From: Oscillospiraceae bacterium
GTDB lineage: Bacteria; Bacillota; Clostridia; Oscillospirales; Acutalibacteraceae
Reading direction: 5' to 3'
Assembly: GCA_015066225.1 (NCBI GenBank)
Contig: SVOT01000004.1
Coordinates: 1-64,000 of the forward strand
Length of the DNA: 64,000 nt
A program made the position numbers and the translations under genes. This document shows, in pieces, positions 6,551 to 15,708 of this stretch. Positions within the stretch are counted from its first letter, which is position 1, and the number at the start of each line of letters is the position of its first letter. The notes below the pieces were generated by a model, which did not search any database, had not been told where the DNA came from, and was given only the letters and a program-made list of their open reading frames with translations.

Positions 6551-9100
6551 ATGAAAACCTGCAAATTCAACGTTACCGGTATGACCTGTGCCGCTTGTCA
6601 GGCTAACGTCACAAAAGCTGCCAACAAGCTTGACGGCACAAAGAAAGCTGATGTCAACCTGCTTTCAGGCACCCTTACCGTAACCTTTGATGAAGAAAGG
6701 CTAACTGAAAAAGACTATATAGATGCGGTGAACAGCATCGGCTACGGTGCCTCTCTTTTTGGTGAAAATAAAAAGAACAATCTAAAAACACAATGGGAAG
6801 AAAGAAAAAAGAATGAATTCGAAAATACAGCTTCAATGAAAAAACGGCTTGCCTTATCTGCCGTTTTCCTTGTTGTTTTAATGTATGTTGCAATGGGTCA
6901 TATGGTAGGGCTACCTCTCCCCCATTTCCTTCACGGCACGGAAAATGCACTTCTGAACGCAGTTGTTCAGCTTCTCCTTACCCTCCCCGTGATGGTGATA
7001 AACAGGCGGTTTTTTATTTCAGGCTTCAAGGGTCTTGTTAAACGAGCAGCTAATATGGATTCCTTGGTGGCACTCGGCTCCTCTGCCTCTTTTCTTTACG
7101 GTATTTTTGCAATAGCTATGATGGCAAAAGCCACGACCGACGGTAACCTGCAAATTCTCCGGCACTATTCTCACCAGCTTTATTTTGAATCAAGTGCTAT
7201 GATTCTCACCCTTGTTACAGTCGGCAAATTTCTTGAAACACGCTCCAAGGGCAAAACAAGCGATGCCCTCGGCAAGCTTGTTGAGCTTTCACCCAAAACC
7301 GCAAATGTCATCAGAAACGGTGTTGAATTCACTGTTGATGCCGAGGATATCAACGTTGGTGACACTCTTATAATACGACCGGGCGAAAGGATTGCTGTTG
7401 ACGGAACGGTTTTAAACGGCAACGGCTTTGTTGACCAATCAGCCGTAACGGGCGAAAGCCTGCCGGTTGAAAAAACTGTTGGCGACGAAATAATTTCTGC
7501 CACGCTCAACAAAAACGGAACGTTTACAATGACTGCTTCACGTGTTGGCGAAAACACAACCCTTTCGCAGATAATAACACTTGTTGACGAAGCAGGCTCA
7601 TCGAAAGCCCCAATAGCCCGCCTAGCCGACAAGGTCAGCGGTATATTTGTCCCGGCTGTTATGATTATTTCCGCCATAACATTCATTGTGTGGCTTTTGT
7701 TCGGCAAGGATTTTGAAAATGCCCTTTCTTTCGCTGTTACTGTTCTTGTTATATCCTGCCCCTGTGCTTTAGGCCTTGCAACGCCCGTTGCAATTATGGC
7801 GGGAACGGGTAAAGCCGCCGAAAACGGAATACTCATAAAATCAGCCGAAGCTCTTGAAGCACTTGGGAGCGTCGACAAAATTGTGCTTGACAAAACGGGT
7901 ACGGTTACAAGCGGCGAAATGAGCGTCAGCGATATTTTCGTCTCAGATAAATCACTTTCAGAAAAAGAATTTCTTAAAATTTGCTCCGCTCTTGAAAAAG
8001 GTAGTGAGCACCCCCTTGCAAATGCTGTGAGAAAGCGGGGCGAAGGGCTTGATATTCCCGAGGTAACAGATTTCGAAGTGTTCGAGGGTAAGGGAATTTC
8101 CGGCGATATAAATTGTGTTAAATATTTTGCAGGCAACAAAAGATTTTTAAAAGAAAACAGCATCGATTTTTCTGTTGTTGAAGATAAAATAAACCAATAT
8201 TCTTCGCAGGGAAAAACGCCTTTGATTTTCTGCAAAGAAAAGAAAGTTATCGGTATAATAGCTGTTTCCGACACAATACGCGAGGACTCATTAAAAGCCA
8301 TTGAAGCCTTCAAAAAAATGGGTAAAAAAACCGTTATGCTTACGGGCGACAACAAATCTGCCGCCGAATTTGTGGGCAGAACGGCAGGTATAGACGAAAT
8401 ATACGCAGAGCTTCTGCCCAAGGATAAAGAAACTGCAATACGCACCTTGCAGAAAAAAGGTGAGAAAATCGCTTTTATCGGTGACGGTATAAACGATGCC
8501 CCTGCCCTTATGCGTGCAGATGTGGGTATTGCAATCGGTGCAGGGACAGATATTGCCATTGACGCCGCAGACATTGTTCTTATCAAAAGCTCGCTTTCAG
8601 ACGGTGCAAAGGCTGTAGAGCTGAGTAAATCCGTTATGCGAAACATTAAAATGAATCTTTTCTGGGCATTTTTCTACAACGTACTCGGTATTCCTCTTGC
8701 AGCAGGCGTGCTATACCCGGCATTTGCCCTGAGACTGACACCTATGATTGGCTCGGCGGCGATGAGCTTGAGTTCACTCTGTGTTGTAACTAACGCTTTA
8801 AGGCTAAGGTTTTTTAAATCAAAATATATAAAAGAAGAAAACAAAAAAACTGTTACAGACAATTCACCCGTAACAGAAGAGAAAGGAAAAAATATTATGG
8901 AAAAGGTTATTAAAGTTGAGGGTATGATGTGCCCACGCTGTGAAGCACACGTTGTGAAAGCGCTCACGACAATTGACGGCGTTGAAAGCGCAACGGCAAG
9001 CCACGAAGAAAACGTTGCAAGGGTTGTTCTTACTAAGGAAGTTGCCGATGATGTTTTAATCAAAGCAATAGTCGAGGAAGGCTACGAGGCAAGCATTTGA
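6551..9100 (+). CDS. copA: Copper-exporting P1B-type ATPase with N- and C-terminal metal-binding domains
   Basis: Membrane pump that exports Cu(I) using ATP. The 849-aa protein has an N-terminal heavy-metal-associated domain with GMTCAAC (residues 10-16), an actuator TGES (about 300), the transmembrane copper site SCPCAL (C403, C405), the phosphorylated D447 in DKTGT, and GDGIND (644-649). Unusually, a second metal-binding domain sits at the C-terminus (about 783-849, GMMCPRCEAHV), joined by a charged linker. That domain begins with its own Shine-Dalgarno-like AAAGGA and an in-frame ATG. The gene is monocistronic with its own promoter and a bidirectional terminator, and no separate copZ or csoR is adjacent. 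Confidence 0.95.
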   Translation: MKTCKFNVTGMTCAACQANVTKAANKLDGTKKADVNLLSGTLTVTFDEERLTEKDYIDAVNSIGYGASLFGENKKNNLKTQWEERKKNEFENTASMKKRLALSAVFLVVLMYVAMGHMVGLPLPHFLHGTENALLNAVVQLLLTLPVMVINRRFFISGFKGLVKRAANMDSLVALGSSASFLYGIFAIAMMAKATTDGNLQILRHYSHQLYFESSAMILTLVTVGKFLETRSKGKTSDALGKLVELSPKTANVIRNGVEFTVDAEDINVGDTLIIRPGERIAVDGTVLNGNGFVDQSAVTGESLPVEKTVGDEIISATLNKNGTFTMTASRVGENTTLSQIITLVDEAGSSKAPIARLADKVSGIFVPAVMIISAITFIVWLLFGKDFENALSFAVTVLVISCPCALGLATPVAIMAGTGKAAENGILIKSAEALEALGSVDKIVLDKTGTVTSGEMSVSDIFVSDKSLSEKEFLKICSALEKGSEHPLANAVRKRGEGLDIPEVTDFEVFEGKGISGDINCVKYFAGNKRFLKENSIDFSVVEDKINQYSSQGKTPLIFCKEKKVIGIIAVSDTIREDSLKAIEAFKKMGKKTVMLTGDNKSAAEFVGRTAGIDEIYAELLPKDKETAIRTLQKKGEKIAFIGDGINDAPALMRADVGIAIGAGTDIAIDAADIVLIKSSLSDGAKAVELSKSVMRNIKMNLFWAFFYNVLGIPLAAGVLYPAFALRLTPMIGSAAMSLSSLCVVTNALRLRFFKSKYIKEENKKTVTDNSPVTEEKGKNIMEKVIKVEGMMCPRCEAHVVKALTTIDGVESATASHEENVARVVLTKEVADDVLIKAIVEEGYEASI
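8897..9100 (+). CDS. Possible internally initiated copper chaperone (CopZ-like, 67 aa) within copA
   Basis: The in-frame ATG at codon 783 of copA is preceded by GAGAAAGGA with about 8 bases spacing. The resulting 67-residue product (MEKVIKVEGMMCPRCEAHV at its start) would be a complete heavy-metal-associated domain of CopZ size. E. coli makes a free chaperone from copA by frameshifting, so dual output from one gene has a precedent. Translation from this site is inferred only. Confidence 0.4.
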   Translation: MEKVIKVEGMMCPRCEAHVVKALTTIDGVESATASHEENVARVVLTKEVADDVLIKAIVEEGYEASI

Positions 9101-9120
9101 AAGTTCACAAGACAAAATTC

Positions 9121-9152
9121 AAAAGAACTACTCCGAGAGGAGTAGTTCTTTT
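9121..9152. terminator. Bidirectional terminator between copA and thrS
   Basis: Fourteen-bp perfect stem (9121-9134 with 9139-9152) with a four-base GAGA loop. T-rich sequence follows on the plus strand and a shorter run on the minus strand. Confidence 0.85.
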
Positions 9153-9156
9153 TTCT

Positions 9157-11097
9157 TTAGTTAATAACCTTATCGTCAACTTCCTTCTGAGCCATTTCGC
9201 AGAATGCGTCAACACTCATTGTGCCCATATCGCCCGCTTTTCTGCCACGGACTGCAACCTCGTTGTTTTCAATTTCCTTGTCGCCGAGAACAAGCATATA
9301 AGGAATTTTCTGAAGCTGTGCTTCACGGATTTTGTAGCCTGTTTTTTCTGCTCTGTCGTCAACAGTTACACGGAAGCCCTTTTCTTCAAGCTTTCTGCAA
9401 AGGTCATAGCAAGCATCGTGATGTCTTTCGGAGATGGGAAGAATTCTCATCTGCTCGGGAGCAAGCCACATGGGGAATGCGCCGGCATATTTCTCGATAA
9501 GAAGAGCGAGAGTTCTTTCATAGCAACCGATAGAAGTTCTGTGGATGATGTAGGGGTTTTTCTTTGTACCGTCACGGTCAACATATTCCATACCGAATTT
9601 TTCAGCAAGCATCTGGTCGATCTGGATTGTGATAAGAGTATCCTCTTTACCGTATACGTTCTTAATCTGGATATCAAGCTTGGGACCGTAGAAAGCCGCC
9701 TCACCGATACCGACTTTATAAGAAAGACCGATATCATCAAGGATTTCTTTCATAATGCCCTGTGCTTCATCCCACTGCTCTTTTGTGCCGATGTATTTTT
9801 CTGTATCAGCAGGGTCCCACTGCGAGAATCTGTATGAAACATCTTCATAAAGACCGAGAGTTTTGAGCATAAAGATGCAAAGGTCAAGACAACGCTTGAA
9901 CTCATCTGCAAGCTGCTCGGGGAGACACATCAGATGGCCCTCTGAAATTGTGAACTGACGAACACGGATAAGTCCGTGCATTTCGCCCGAGGATTCGTTT
10001 CTGAAAAGAGTTGATGTCTCAGCAAGTCTCATCGGGAGGTCACGGTATGAACGCGCTCTGTTGAGATATGCCTGATACTGGAAGGGGCAAGTCATAGGAC
10101 GGAGTGCAAAAACCTCGTCATCCTTTTCCTCGTCGCCAAGAACAAACATACCGTCTTTATAGTGATCCCAGTGACCCGAGATTTTGTAAAGGTCGCTTTT
10201 CGCCATAAGTGGTGTTTTTGTTCTCACCCAACCTCTTCTTGCTTCTTCATCCTCAACAAATCTCTGAAGAGTCTGAACAATGAATGTACCCTTTGGAAGA
10301 AGAATGGGAAGGCCTTGACCGATGCAGTCAACAGTTGTGAAAATCTCAAGCTCACGGCCTAATTTATTGTGGTCACGCTTCTTTGCCTCTTCAACTCTCT
10401 GAAGATGCTCTTCAAGCTCTGCATTTTTGGGGAAAGCTGTGCCGTAAACACGCTGAAGCATTTTGTTGTTCTGGTCACCTCGCCAATATGCGCCTGTGCA
10501 GGCAGTAAGCTTGAATGCCTTAACTCTGCCTGTTGAGGGGATGTGGGGACCCGCACAAACGTCAACAAATTCGCCCTGTTTATAGAAGCTGATGGGCTCG
10601 TTTTTGCCTGCGTGCTCTTCGATAAGCTCAACCTTGTAAATTTCGCCTTTTTCTTTCATTTCTTCAATGGCAGCCTGAGGCTCCATTTCAAATTTTTCAA
10701 GGGGCAAATCCTCTTTTACGATTTTTTTCATTTCAGCCTCAATCTTTGTGAGGATTTCGGGAGTAAATGAAATTTCGCTGTCAATATCATAATAGAAGCC
10801 GTTGTCAATAGCGGGACCGATAGCAAGCTTTGCCTCAGGATAAAGGCGTTTAACAGCCTGTGCAAGAATATGCGAAGCTGTATGCCAGAAAGCATGCTTA
10901 CCCTCTTCTGATTCAAAAGTCAAAAGCTCAAGCTCGCAATCCTCATTTATAGGAGTGCGGATATCTGCACTTTGTCCGTTAATAAGGCAAGCGCAAAGAT
11001 TTCTGTAAAGACCCATGCTGATTTCTTTGCAAACGTCAGCAGGTGTGATGCCGTTATCGAACTCTTTAACGTCGTCACGAAGTTTGATTTTAACCAT
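9157..11097 (-). CDS. thrS: Threonine--tRNA ligase
   Basis: Charges tRNA-Thr with threonine. The 646-aa protein has the standard order: N-terminal TGS domain (about 1-62), editing domain with HTASHILAQAVK (about 72) and the later CAGPH motif, then the class II core with motif 2 (RLAETSTLFRNESSGEMHGL) and motif 3 (GIGCYERTLALLIEKY region), and a C-terminal anticodon-binding domain. The start is the ATG at 11097: GAAAGG is 9 bases upstream, while an in-frame TTG at 11106 would directly abut that site. Expression is governed by the T-box leader just upstream. Confidence 0.97.
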   Translation of the reverse strand: MVKIKLRDDVKEFDNGITPADVCKEISMGLYRNLCACLINGQSADIRTPINEDCELELLTFESEEGKHAFWHTASHILAQAVKRLYPEAKLAIGPAIDNGFYYDIDSEISFTPEILTKIEAEMKKIVKEDLPLEKFEMEPQAAIEEMKEKGEIYKVELIEEHAGKNEPISFYKQGEFVDVCAGPHIPSTGRVKAFKLTACTGAYWRGDQNNKMLQRVYGTAFPKNAELEEHLQRVEEAKKRDHNKLGRELEIFTTVDCIGQGLPILLPKGTFIVQTLQRFVEDEEARRGWVRTKTPLMAKSDLYKISGHWDHYKDGMFVLGDEEKDDEVFALRPMTCPFQYQAYLNRARSYRDLPMRLAETSTLFRNESSGEMHGLIRVRQFTISEGHLMCLPEQLADEFKRCLDLCIFMLKTLGLYEDVSYRFSQWDPADTEKYIGTKEQWDEAQGIMKEILDDIGLSYKVGIGEAAFYGPKLDIQIKNVYGKEDTLITIQIDQMLAEKFGMEYVDRDGTKKNPYIIHRTSIGCYERTLALLIEKYAGAFPMWLAPEQMRILPISERHHDACYDLCRKLEEKGFRVTVDDRAEKTGYKIREAQLQKIPYMLVLGDKEIENNEVAVRGRKAGDMGTMSVDAFCEMAQKEVDDKVIN

Positions 11098-11242
11098 TTT
11101 AACCAACCTTTCTATATTTTATATCATTATTTTTCTGTATGCGCCGGAAAAATTGATGAAGTACCGGGAATTTTGCACCGAAGCTTTATAAAGATACTGC
11201 AAGTGTACAAAAAACCGATAATTCGCAATTTTAACAAGCAAA

Positions 11243-11480
11243 AAGACTTCATCCCAATGAAATGGGATGAAGTCTTGTACTCCACGGTTCCACCCAAATT
11301 ACACAAACCGGCAAAAGCCGTCGTGTCACTCGAGAAGTCTTAACGGGACTTGGGCGGCGATGCTTATCTCTCGCTTCGCACCGCACTCGGAAGTGGTCTT
11401 CGGGAAAAATCCTTTTGCACCTTTCACCAACCGGTGCACTCTCTGAAAAGGAGAAATTCCTTACTCTCTTCGTCATCGCT
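11243..11480 (-). ncRNA. T-box riboswitch leader (threonine) upstream of thrS
   Basis: Tandem leader that senses uncharged tRNA-Thr and prevents premature termination. On the minus strand the conserved T-box core GGGTGGAACCGTGGA lies at 11281-11295. It is followed by a 14-bp terminator stem (11243-11256 with 11263-11276) and a T run. Stem I closes with GCGATG (11474-11479) pairing CATCGC (11357-11362). The likely specifier codon is ACC (Thr) at 11395-11397, within GAAGACCACTT, which agrees with the downstream gene. Confidence 0.93.
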
Positions 11481-11501
11481 TTATCGTGTATTCATATTAG
11501 A

Positions 11502-11530
11502 ATAATAACTCTAAAAGCACAAAAAGTCAA
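11502..11530 (-). promoter_or_regulatory. Promoter of the thrS T-box leader
   Basis: Minus strand TTGACT, 17 bases, TATTAT, ending about 22 bases before stem I of the T-box. Confidence 0.7.
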
Positions 11531-11538
11531 CAAATAAA

Positions 11539-12495
11539 TTATTCTTCTGTTTTTTCAACGGGCTTTCTGGGCTCAATTTTACCATAACGTGAAGAAGAAA
11601 CTGCATCTACCTTCTGTTCTCTTTCAGCTGAAACCTGGGGAACATAGGGTGCTTTCTTTTCACGGGGACCTCTGCGGTCGTTTCTGTAGCCTCTTTTTTC
11701 GCCGCCTTCGGGTGTGATAACAACTCTGCGTCTGTCACCATCGCCGACTGAATGTGAGGTTACACCGTCAATTTCCTGGATTGCTGTGTGGATAATTCTT
11801 CTCTCGTAAGGGTTCATAGGCTCAAGAGCTGAGCTTCTGCCATATTTAAGAACACGGTTAGCCTGTCTTTTTGCAACAGCTCTGAGAGTTTCTTCACGGC
11901 GCTTTCTGTAATCGCCAACGTTAAGAGAAACACGTTTGCTGTTGTCTGTTTTGTTAACAAAAAGACGTGTAAGGTACTGCAACGCATCAAGGGTTTCACC
12001 ACGTCTGCCGATAATGTTGCCGTTATCCTCGCCACAGGTGATTTCAAAGAAAATATCTTCCTTTGCTTCCTTAGCTGTTACATTTACGTCTGTGAAGCCC
12101 ATACCCTCAAGAATGCTCTTGAGATAAGCTGTTGCTTCGGTTTCCTTTGCTTCGATTGTTGACAAATCGATTTCGGGAGCAGCTTCTTTTTTGGGTGCTT
12201 CCTTCTTAGTTTCTTTTTTAACTTCTTTTTTTGCTTCTTTTTTAGCCTGGGGCTTTTTATCAACCGGTTTTTTGGGAGCAGCTTCTTTTACGGGAGCTTT
12301 CTTTTCTTCAACACCGTCGTCATAAAAAGCTCTTACCTTAGCATCTGAGCCACCAAATAAACCTAAAACTTTCTTCTTGGGGAAAGCTACGATTTCAACC
12401 TGTACATCTGCATCATAGGGAGCGTGAAGATTCTCGACCGCAATTTTTCTTGCCTGGTCAACGTCTGCCGCTACACCGATAGCTTCTTTAATCAT
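11539..12495 (-). CDS. jag: Jag/KhpB RNA-binding protein
   Basis: RNA-binding partner encoded with YidC (SpoIIIJ-associated), implicated in cell elongation and small-RNA control in Gram-positives. The 318-aa protein has an N-terminal Jag_N domain (about 1-50), a long Lys/Glu-rich linker (about 68-115), a KH domain with GNIIGRRGETLDALQYL (about 156-172), an R3H domain, and a basic disordered tail. The order matches known Jag proteins, though the linker is long. It starts 12 bases after yidC, with AAGGTG as ribosome site. No terminator separates it from the thrS promoter. Confidence 0.93.
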   Translation of the reverse strand: MIKEAIGVAADVDQARKIAVENLHAPYDADVQVEIVAFPKKKVLGLFGGSDAKVRAFYDDGVEEKKAPVKEAAPKKPVDKKPQAKKEAKKEVKKETKKEAPKKEAAPEIDLSTIEAKETEATAYLKSILEGMGFTDVNVTAKEAKEDIFFEITCGEDNGNIIGRRGETLDALQYLTRLFVNKTDNSKRVSLNVGDYRKRREETLRAVAKRQANRVLKYGRSSALEPMNPYERRIIHTAIQEIDGVTSHSVGDGDRRRVVITPEGGEKRGYRNDRRGPREKKAPYVPQVSAEREQKVDAVSSSRYGKIEPRKPVEKTEE

Positions 12496-12507
12496 AATTG
12501 TTTCACC

Positions 12508-13458
12508 TTATTTCTTTTCTATCTCAATACGTCGCTTTGTATTATTCTCTTTTGAGCGTCTGGTAACTGTTTCGTCAACCATCTGCTGTGCAATAACTCT
12601 CTTTGGGCTGTAAAGGTAAGAAAGAGCAACCTGCTGAATGAAAGAGAGCACGTTTGATATAATCCAATAAAAACCAACGCCGGCAGGGAACATAAACGTA
12701 AACACCAATGACATAACCGGTGACATAAATGTCATGCAACCCATTGTGGGGTTTTTAGCCATATCGGGGTTCTGTTTGCGCTGGCGCATATACATAAATA
12801 CTGAGGACAGCATAGCTGTTGCAAAAGCAAGAATCGGAATAATCCAAAAAACGCTGGGCTCTGATTTATCCGGTGTAACTGAAAGGTCAAGGCCGAAAAC
12901 CGTGAATCTTTCTTTAAAATCCACAAGTGCCGAAACATCATCTGCACCGAGAACATCGCTCAATTTATCTGTGAAGCCTTCGAAGTTTTCGAGGATTTTA
13001 AGCTCAACAGTTCTTGCCTGTGAGCCTTTGCCTGCGGCATCAACAGAAATTTCCATTACCTTTGCAATTTTCTGAATCACATCGCTTTTAAACTGCAAAA
13101 CGCTTGAAAGGGGTGTGTAAATAACACCGTAAAGACCGATCATTACAATCATTTGAATCATAAGAGGGGCGCAACCCATATTTGCCGCACCGAAGCCCTC
13201 TCTCTGGTAAAGAGCCTGTGTTTCCTCTTGGATTTTTTGCTGATTGCCTGCATATTTTTGTTTTATTTTGTTAACCTTTGCTGAAAGGCGAACCTGCTTA
13301 GCTGAGTTTTTCTGCTGGCTGATTGAAGTCGGCAAAAGAGCAAGTCTTATAATAACAGTCAATAAAATAATAGCGAATATATAACTGTTTGTGAGATTGT
13401 AGAACAGGCTCAGTGCCGCGCCGAAAGGTATCGCCAAAACATCTCTGATGGCATCCAT
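12508..13458 (-). CDS. yidC: YidC/OxaA membrane protein insertase
   Basis: Inserts and folds membrane proteins in the cytoplasmic membrane, alone or with Sec. The 316-aa protein has an N-terminal membrane segment, the conserved hydrophilic-groove arginine in LLTVIIRLALLP, and the coiled cytoplasmic hairpin (QQKNSAKQVRLSAKVNKIKQ). Further membrane segments include MIQMIVMIGLYGVIYTPL, IIPILAFATAMLSSVFMY and the GVGFYWIISNVLSFIQQ region. The tail is basic. It lies between yidD and jag as in most Firmicutes. An insertion of about 50 residues between membrane segments is longer than in Bacillus SpoIIIJ. Confidence 0.95.
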   Translation of the reverse strand: MDAIRDVLAIPFGAALSLFYNLTNSYIFAIILLTVIIRLALLPTSISQQKNSAKQVRLSAKVNKIKQKYAGNQQKIQEETQALYQREGFGAANMGCAPLMIQMIVMIGLYGVIYTPLSSVLQFKSDVIQKIAKVMEISVDAAGKGSQARTVELKILENFEGFTDKLSDVLGADDVSALVDFKERFTVFGLDLSVTPDKSEPSVFWIIPILAFATAMLSSVFMYMRQRKQNPDMAKNPTMGCMTFMSPVMSLVFTFMFPAGVGFYWIISNVLSFIQQVALSYLYSPKRVIAQQMVDETVTRRSKENNTKRRIEIEKK

Positions 13459-13489
13459 TATTTAATATTTCCTTTCTTTTGTTAGGAGC

Positions 13490-13720
13490 TTACTTTTTCT
13501 TCTCCTTTTTCGGTGGAACAGGGTCCACCCCGCCGGGAAATAATATGTTGCACCTCATTAATCTGCGGATTGCCAGAATTGTTCCTTTAAAAGCCCCGTG
13601 AATTCTTATTGCATCAAGAGCATATTGGGAACAAGTGGGATAATACCTGCATTTGGGACCAAAAAGCGGTGAAATATGACGCTGATAAAATTCAATTGCT
13701 TTAGTAAGGAATTTTTTCAT
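13490..13720 (-). CDS. yidD: YidD membrane protein insertion efficiency factor
   Basis: Small inner-face protein that aids YidC-dependent insertion. The family signature is plain: [20 protein letters not shown], then [27 protein letters not shown] and the FPGGVDPVP ending. At 76 aa it has the usual length. Its ATG overlaps the rnpA stop by four bases (ATGA), indicating translational coupling. Confidence 0.95.
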   Translation of the reverse strand: MKKFLTKAIEFYQRHISPLFGPKCRYYPTCSQYALDAIRIHGAFKGTILAIRRLMRCNILFPGGVDPVPPKKEKKK

Positions 13721-14070
13721 TCATCGCCACTCTCCGTTAAAAGTAGCCCCTCCTGCGCAAATATGCGCAGCATCACTTCTTCGATATAGGTGCTTTTCAG
13801 ATACTTCGTTTTTGAGCGGGCTACAAAGACAAAATCATAGCCCGGAGCAACCTGAGAAGCCACCTTGCGGAACGCCTCTTTTATCACCCTTCGTGAACGG
13901 TTGCGTTCAACAGCGTTACCGATTTTTTTGCTTGTTGTTATACCAATACGGCAAATTCCCGCGCGGTTCTTTGAATAGTAGATAACCAGCGCAGGATCAG
14001 TTACAGCCTTTCCTCTATTGTATAACCGACGAAAATCGGGGTTGCAGTTAAGCGTGACGAAGTCTGACAC
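13717..14070 (-). CDS. rnpA: Ribonuclease P protein component
   Basis: Protein subunit that helps the RNase P RNA cut 5' leaders from pre-tRNAs. The 117-aa sequence carries the RNR signature as [17 protein letters not shown] and an N-terminal [12 protein letters not shown] segment. The start is GTG at 14070, with AGGAG 6-7 bases upstream; an overlapping ATG is out of frame. It lies between rpmH and yidD in the conserved order. Confidence 0.95.
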   Translation of the reverse strand: MSDFVTLNCNPDFRRLYNRGKAVTDPALVIYYSKNRAGICRIGITTSKKIGNAVERNRSRRVIKEAFRKVASQVAPGYDFVFVARSKTKYLKSTYIEEVMLRIFAQEGLLLTESGDE

Positions 14071-14092
14071 ATTATTCTCCTAATTTCGGGAA

Positions 14093-14227
14093 TTAGTATG
14101 TGAGCTGCTTTCTGCCTTTTTTGCGGCGACGAGCAAGAACCTTGCGGCCGTTTCTGTCTGCCATTCTTTTACGGAAGCCGTGCTCCATCTTTCTGTGTCT
14201 TTTCTTGGGCTGATAAGTTCTTTTCAT
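14093..14227 (-). CDS. rpmH: 50S ribosomal protein L34
   Basis: The 44-aa product begins [18 protein letters not shown] and ends in [13 protein letters not shown], the classic L34 sequence. It is too short for many gene finders. GGAG precedes the ATG and a strong promoter lies 120 bases upstream. It is the first gene of the rpmH-rnpA-yidD-yidC-jag operon. Confidence 0.97.
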   Translation of the reverse strand: MKRTYQPKKRHRKMEHGFRKRMADRNGRKVLARRRKKGRKQLTY

Positions 14228-14346
14228 TTTTATTTCTCCTATCTGTATATTCAGGCAAATTTTCGAAGTTAAAGAAGTGGTAAAATAAAGCCTGTTGTTT
14301 ATAATTTAATTGCTACAAACCATACATATCGACAGTAGCACATAGC

Positions 14347-14375
14347 ATTATATAAAAAATCAAGACAAAAGTCAA
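14347..14375 (-). promoter_or_regulatory. Promoter of the rpmH operon
   Basis: Minus strand TTGACT, 17 bases, perfect TATAAT. The 173-bp gap 14228-14400 otherwise shows no clear DnaA-box cluster or dnaA gene. Confidence 0.8.
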
Positions 14376-14400
14376 TAGCTAATTAGTTTAAAAACATAAA

Positions 14401-15582
14401 TCATTCAAACCAACTCAAATCAATATTATCTGCAACGATTTTGCCACCAAGCTTATTTGGGTGAACGTAGTCCTTGCCGAGATATTCTTTTTTTGTGCAG
14501 GTTGGCTTTTCGGGGTTGACACACAAAGCCGCCTGGTCATAAACAGCGTGAAAATGAGCTCTGTTCTCCCAAAGAAGCTTGTTTACCTCTGTTACCATTG
14601 CCTCTTTTTCCGGGCGGGAATCAATACTTTCACCGAAATTGAGAATATTGAACACAACAAGCTTTATCCCCTGTGTTTTCAGTCTATCTGCCACATCAAC
14701 CATAGCTTTTATAAATTCCTCAGGTGTGGGCTTCTCGGACTTAGGTGCGGCAACAGTGCCGTATTGCAGAAAATCATTTGTACCCAAAGCGATTATAACA
14801 TATTCAACATCGGGGTAATCGAGAATATCTCTTTCAAGTCGGTTAAGACCGCTTTTGCCGAAAAGACCCTTGCAGAAAAACCGCTTATTGAAATCGTAAA
14901 GAAGCCTTGTACCCATTATGGATTTGTTTATAACGGAATATCTGCCGAAATACGTTTCTCTTATCCTGTCAGAGAACATATTGGTCCAATAGCCCTGCTG
15001 GCTTATGGAATCGCCGTAAACAACAATGCTTTTGGCGTTTGTTGCGTTAAGAAGCTGAACGGATTGAAACAGCGGTATGGGCTTGTGAAAATACATTCTG
15101 AGAACAGTTGAAGCAATTTCACGCACCTTGTCGCGGATTCTTCGCTGATTTTCAATTGCAGGAGTATAAGAAACGTCGCCCTTGACGGTTAATACCGTTG
15201 CATCATCAATAAGGTTGCCGCTTCTTAGGGCGCCCCTCTCCACGTATGCATTAACGCAGAAATAATCCCCCGCTTCAACACTCAGCTCAACCTCATCACT
15301 CAAAACCACCTGCCCGATTTTAAGGCAAAGTGATTTTTGGGAATTGATGGTTGCGGTTTTGCATTCACCGATAAAATTGCCGTCCTTATCACATTTTGCA
15401 ACAGACAAGGCACCTATATAGACGTCGTTTTTTGCACATTCGTTTGAAAGCTCGAAACGTACCCGTTCACCCGAAATTGCTGATTTTATTATAAGTCTGT
15501 ATGTTTTTTCACATGACGGATAATAGAAAAAAGAGAAGGCAGAATGAGCCTGACCCCAAGCCTGAACCCATTTATTTTTCAT
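14401..15582 (-). CDS. SGNH/GDSL-family hydrolase (probable carbohydrate esterase)
   Basis: Serine esterase of the SGNH fold, probably removing acyl groups from a glycan. The 393-aa protein has an N-terminal beta-rich region (about 1-170) and a catalytic region. That region shows block I YGDSISQQG (nucleophile Ser), the block III GTND motif (IIALGTNDFLQYG) and block V KDYVHPNKLGG with the catalytic Asp and His. No signal peptide is evident despite the accessory setting, so the site of action is unclear. The start at 15582 is preferred because AAAGGGTGA precedes it at proper spacing; an ATG at 15606 has no such site. Confidence 0.83.
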   Translation of the reverse strand: MKNKWVQAWGQAHSAFSFFYYPSCEKTYRLIIKSAISGERVRFELSNECAKNDVYIGALSVAKCDKDGNFIGECKTATINSQKSLCLKIGQVVLSDEVELSVEAGDYFCVNAYVERGALRSGNLIDDATVLTVKGDVSYTPAIENQRRIRDKVREIASTVLRMYFHKPIPLFQSVQLLNATNAKSIVVYGDSISQQGYWTNMFSDRIRETYFGRYSVINKSIMGTRLLYDFNKRFFCKGLFGKSGLNRLERDILDYPDVEYVIIALGTNDFLQYGTVAAPKSEKPTPEEFIKAMVDVADRLKTQGIKLVVFNILNFGESIDSRPEKEAMVTEVNKLLWENRAHFHAVYDQAALCVNPEKPTCTKKEYLGKDYVHPNKLGGKIVADNIDLSWFE

Positions 15583-15645
15583 AAAAATCACCCTTTTGCT
15601 TTTCATAGCCTTATTTTAATATTTACAAGAATAAATGTCAACAAA

Positions 15646-15681
15646 CAATCAGCCGCCCGAGTTACCCCGAGCGACTGATTG
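15646..15681 (-). terminator. Terminator at the end of the GLUG/Ig fragment transcript
   Basis: CAATCAG arms pair into a long stem on the minus strand using G-U pairs, followed by TTTGTTGACATTT. Confidence 0.65.
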
Positions 15682-15708
15682 TTTTTTTATTTAGAGAGAA
15701 TTGAATTT

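Noticed and set aside
7180-8646. 488-codon open frame on the minus strand
   Set aside because: It lies wholly inside copA in antisense, is Ser/Thr/Ile-rich with no domain, and copA is unambiguous.
9097-9837. 246-codon plus-strand frame opposite thrS
   Set aside because: Its composition is Phe/Cys-rich and it mirrors the conserved thrS 3' half; no ribosome site or family match.
14228-14400. Replication origin beside rpmH
   Set aside because: No TTATCCACA-type boxes beyond chance, no dnaA, and the gap is explained by the rpmH promoter.
14461-15111. 216-codon plus-strand frame opposite the SGNH hydrolase
   Set aside because: It is an antisense shadow; the minus-strand protein carries all SGNH motifs.
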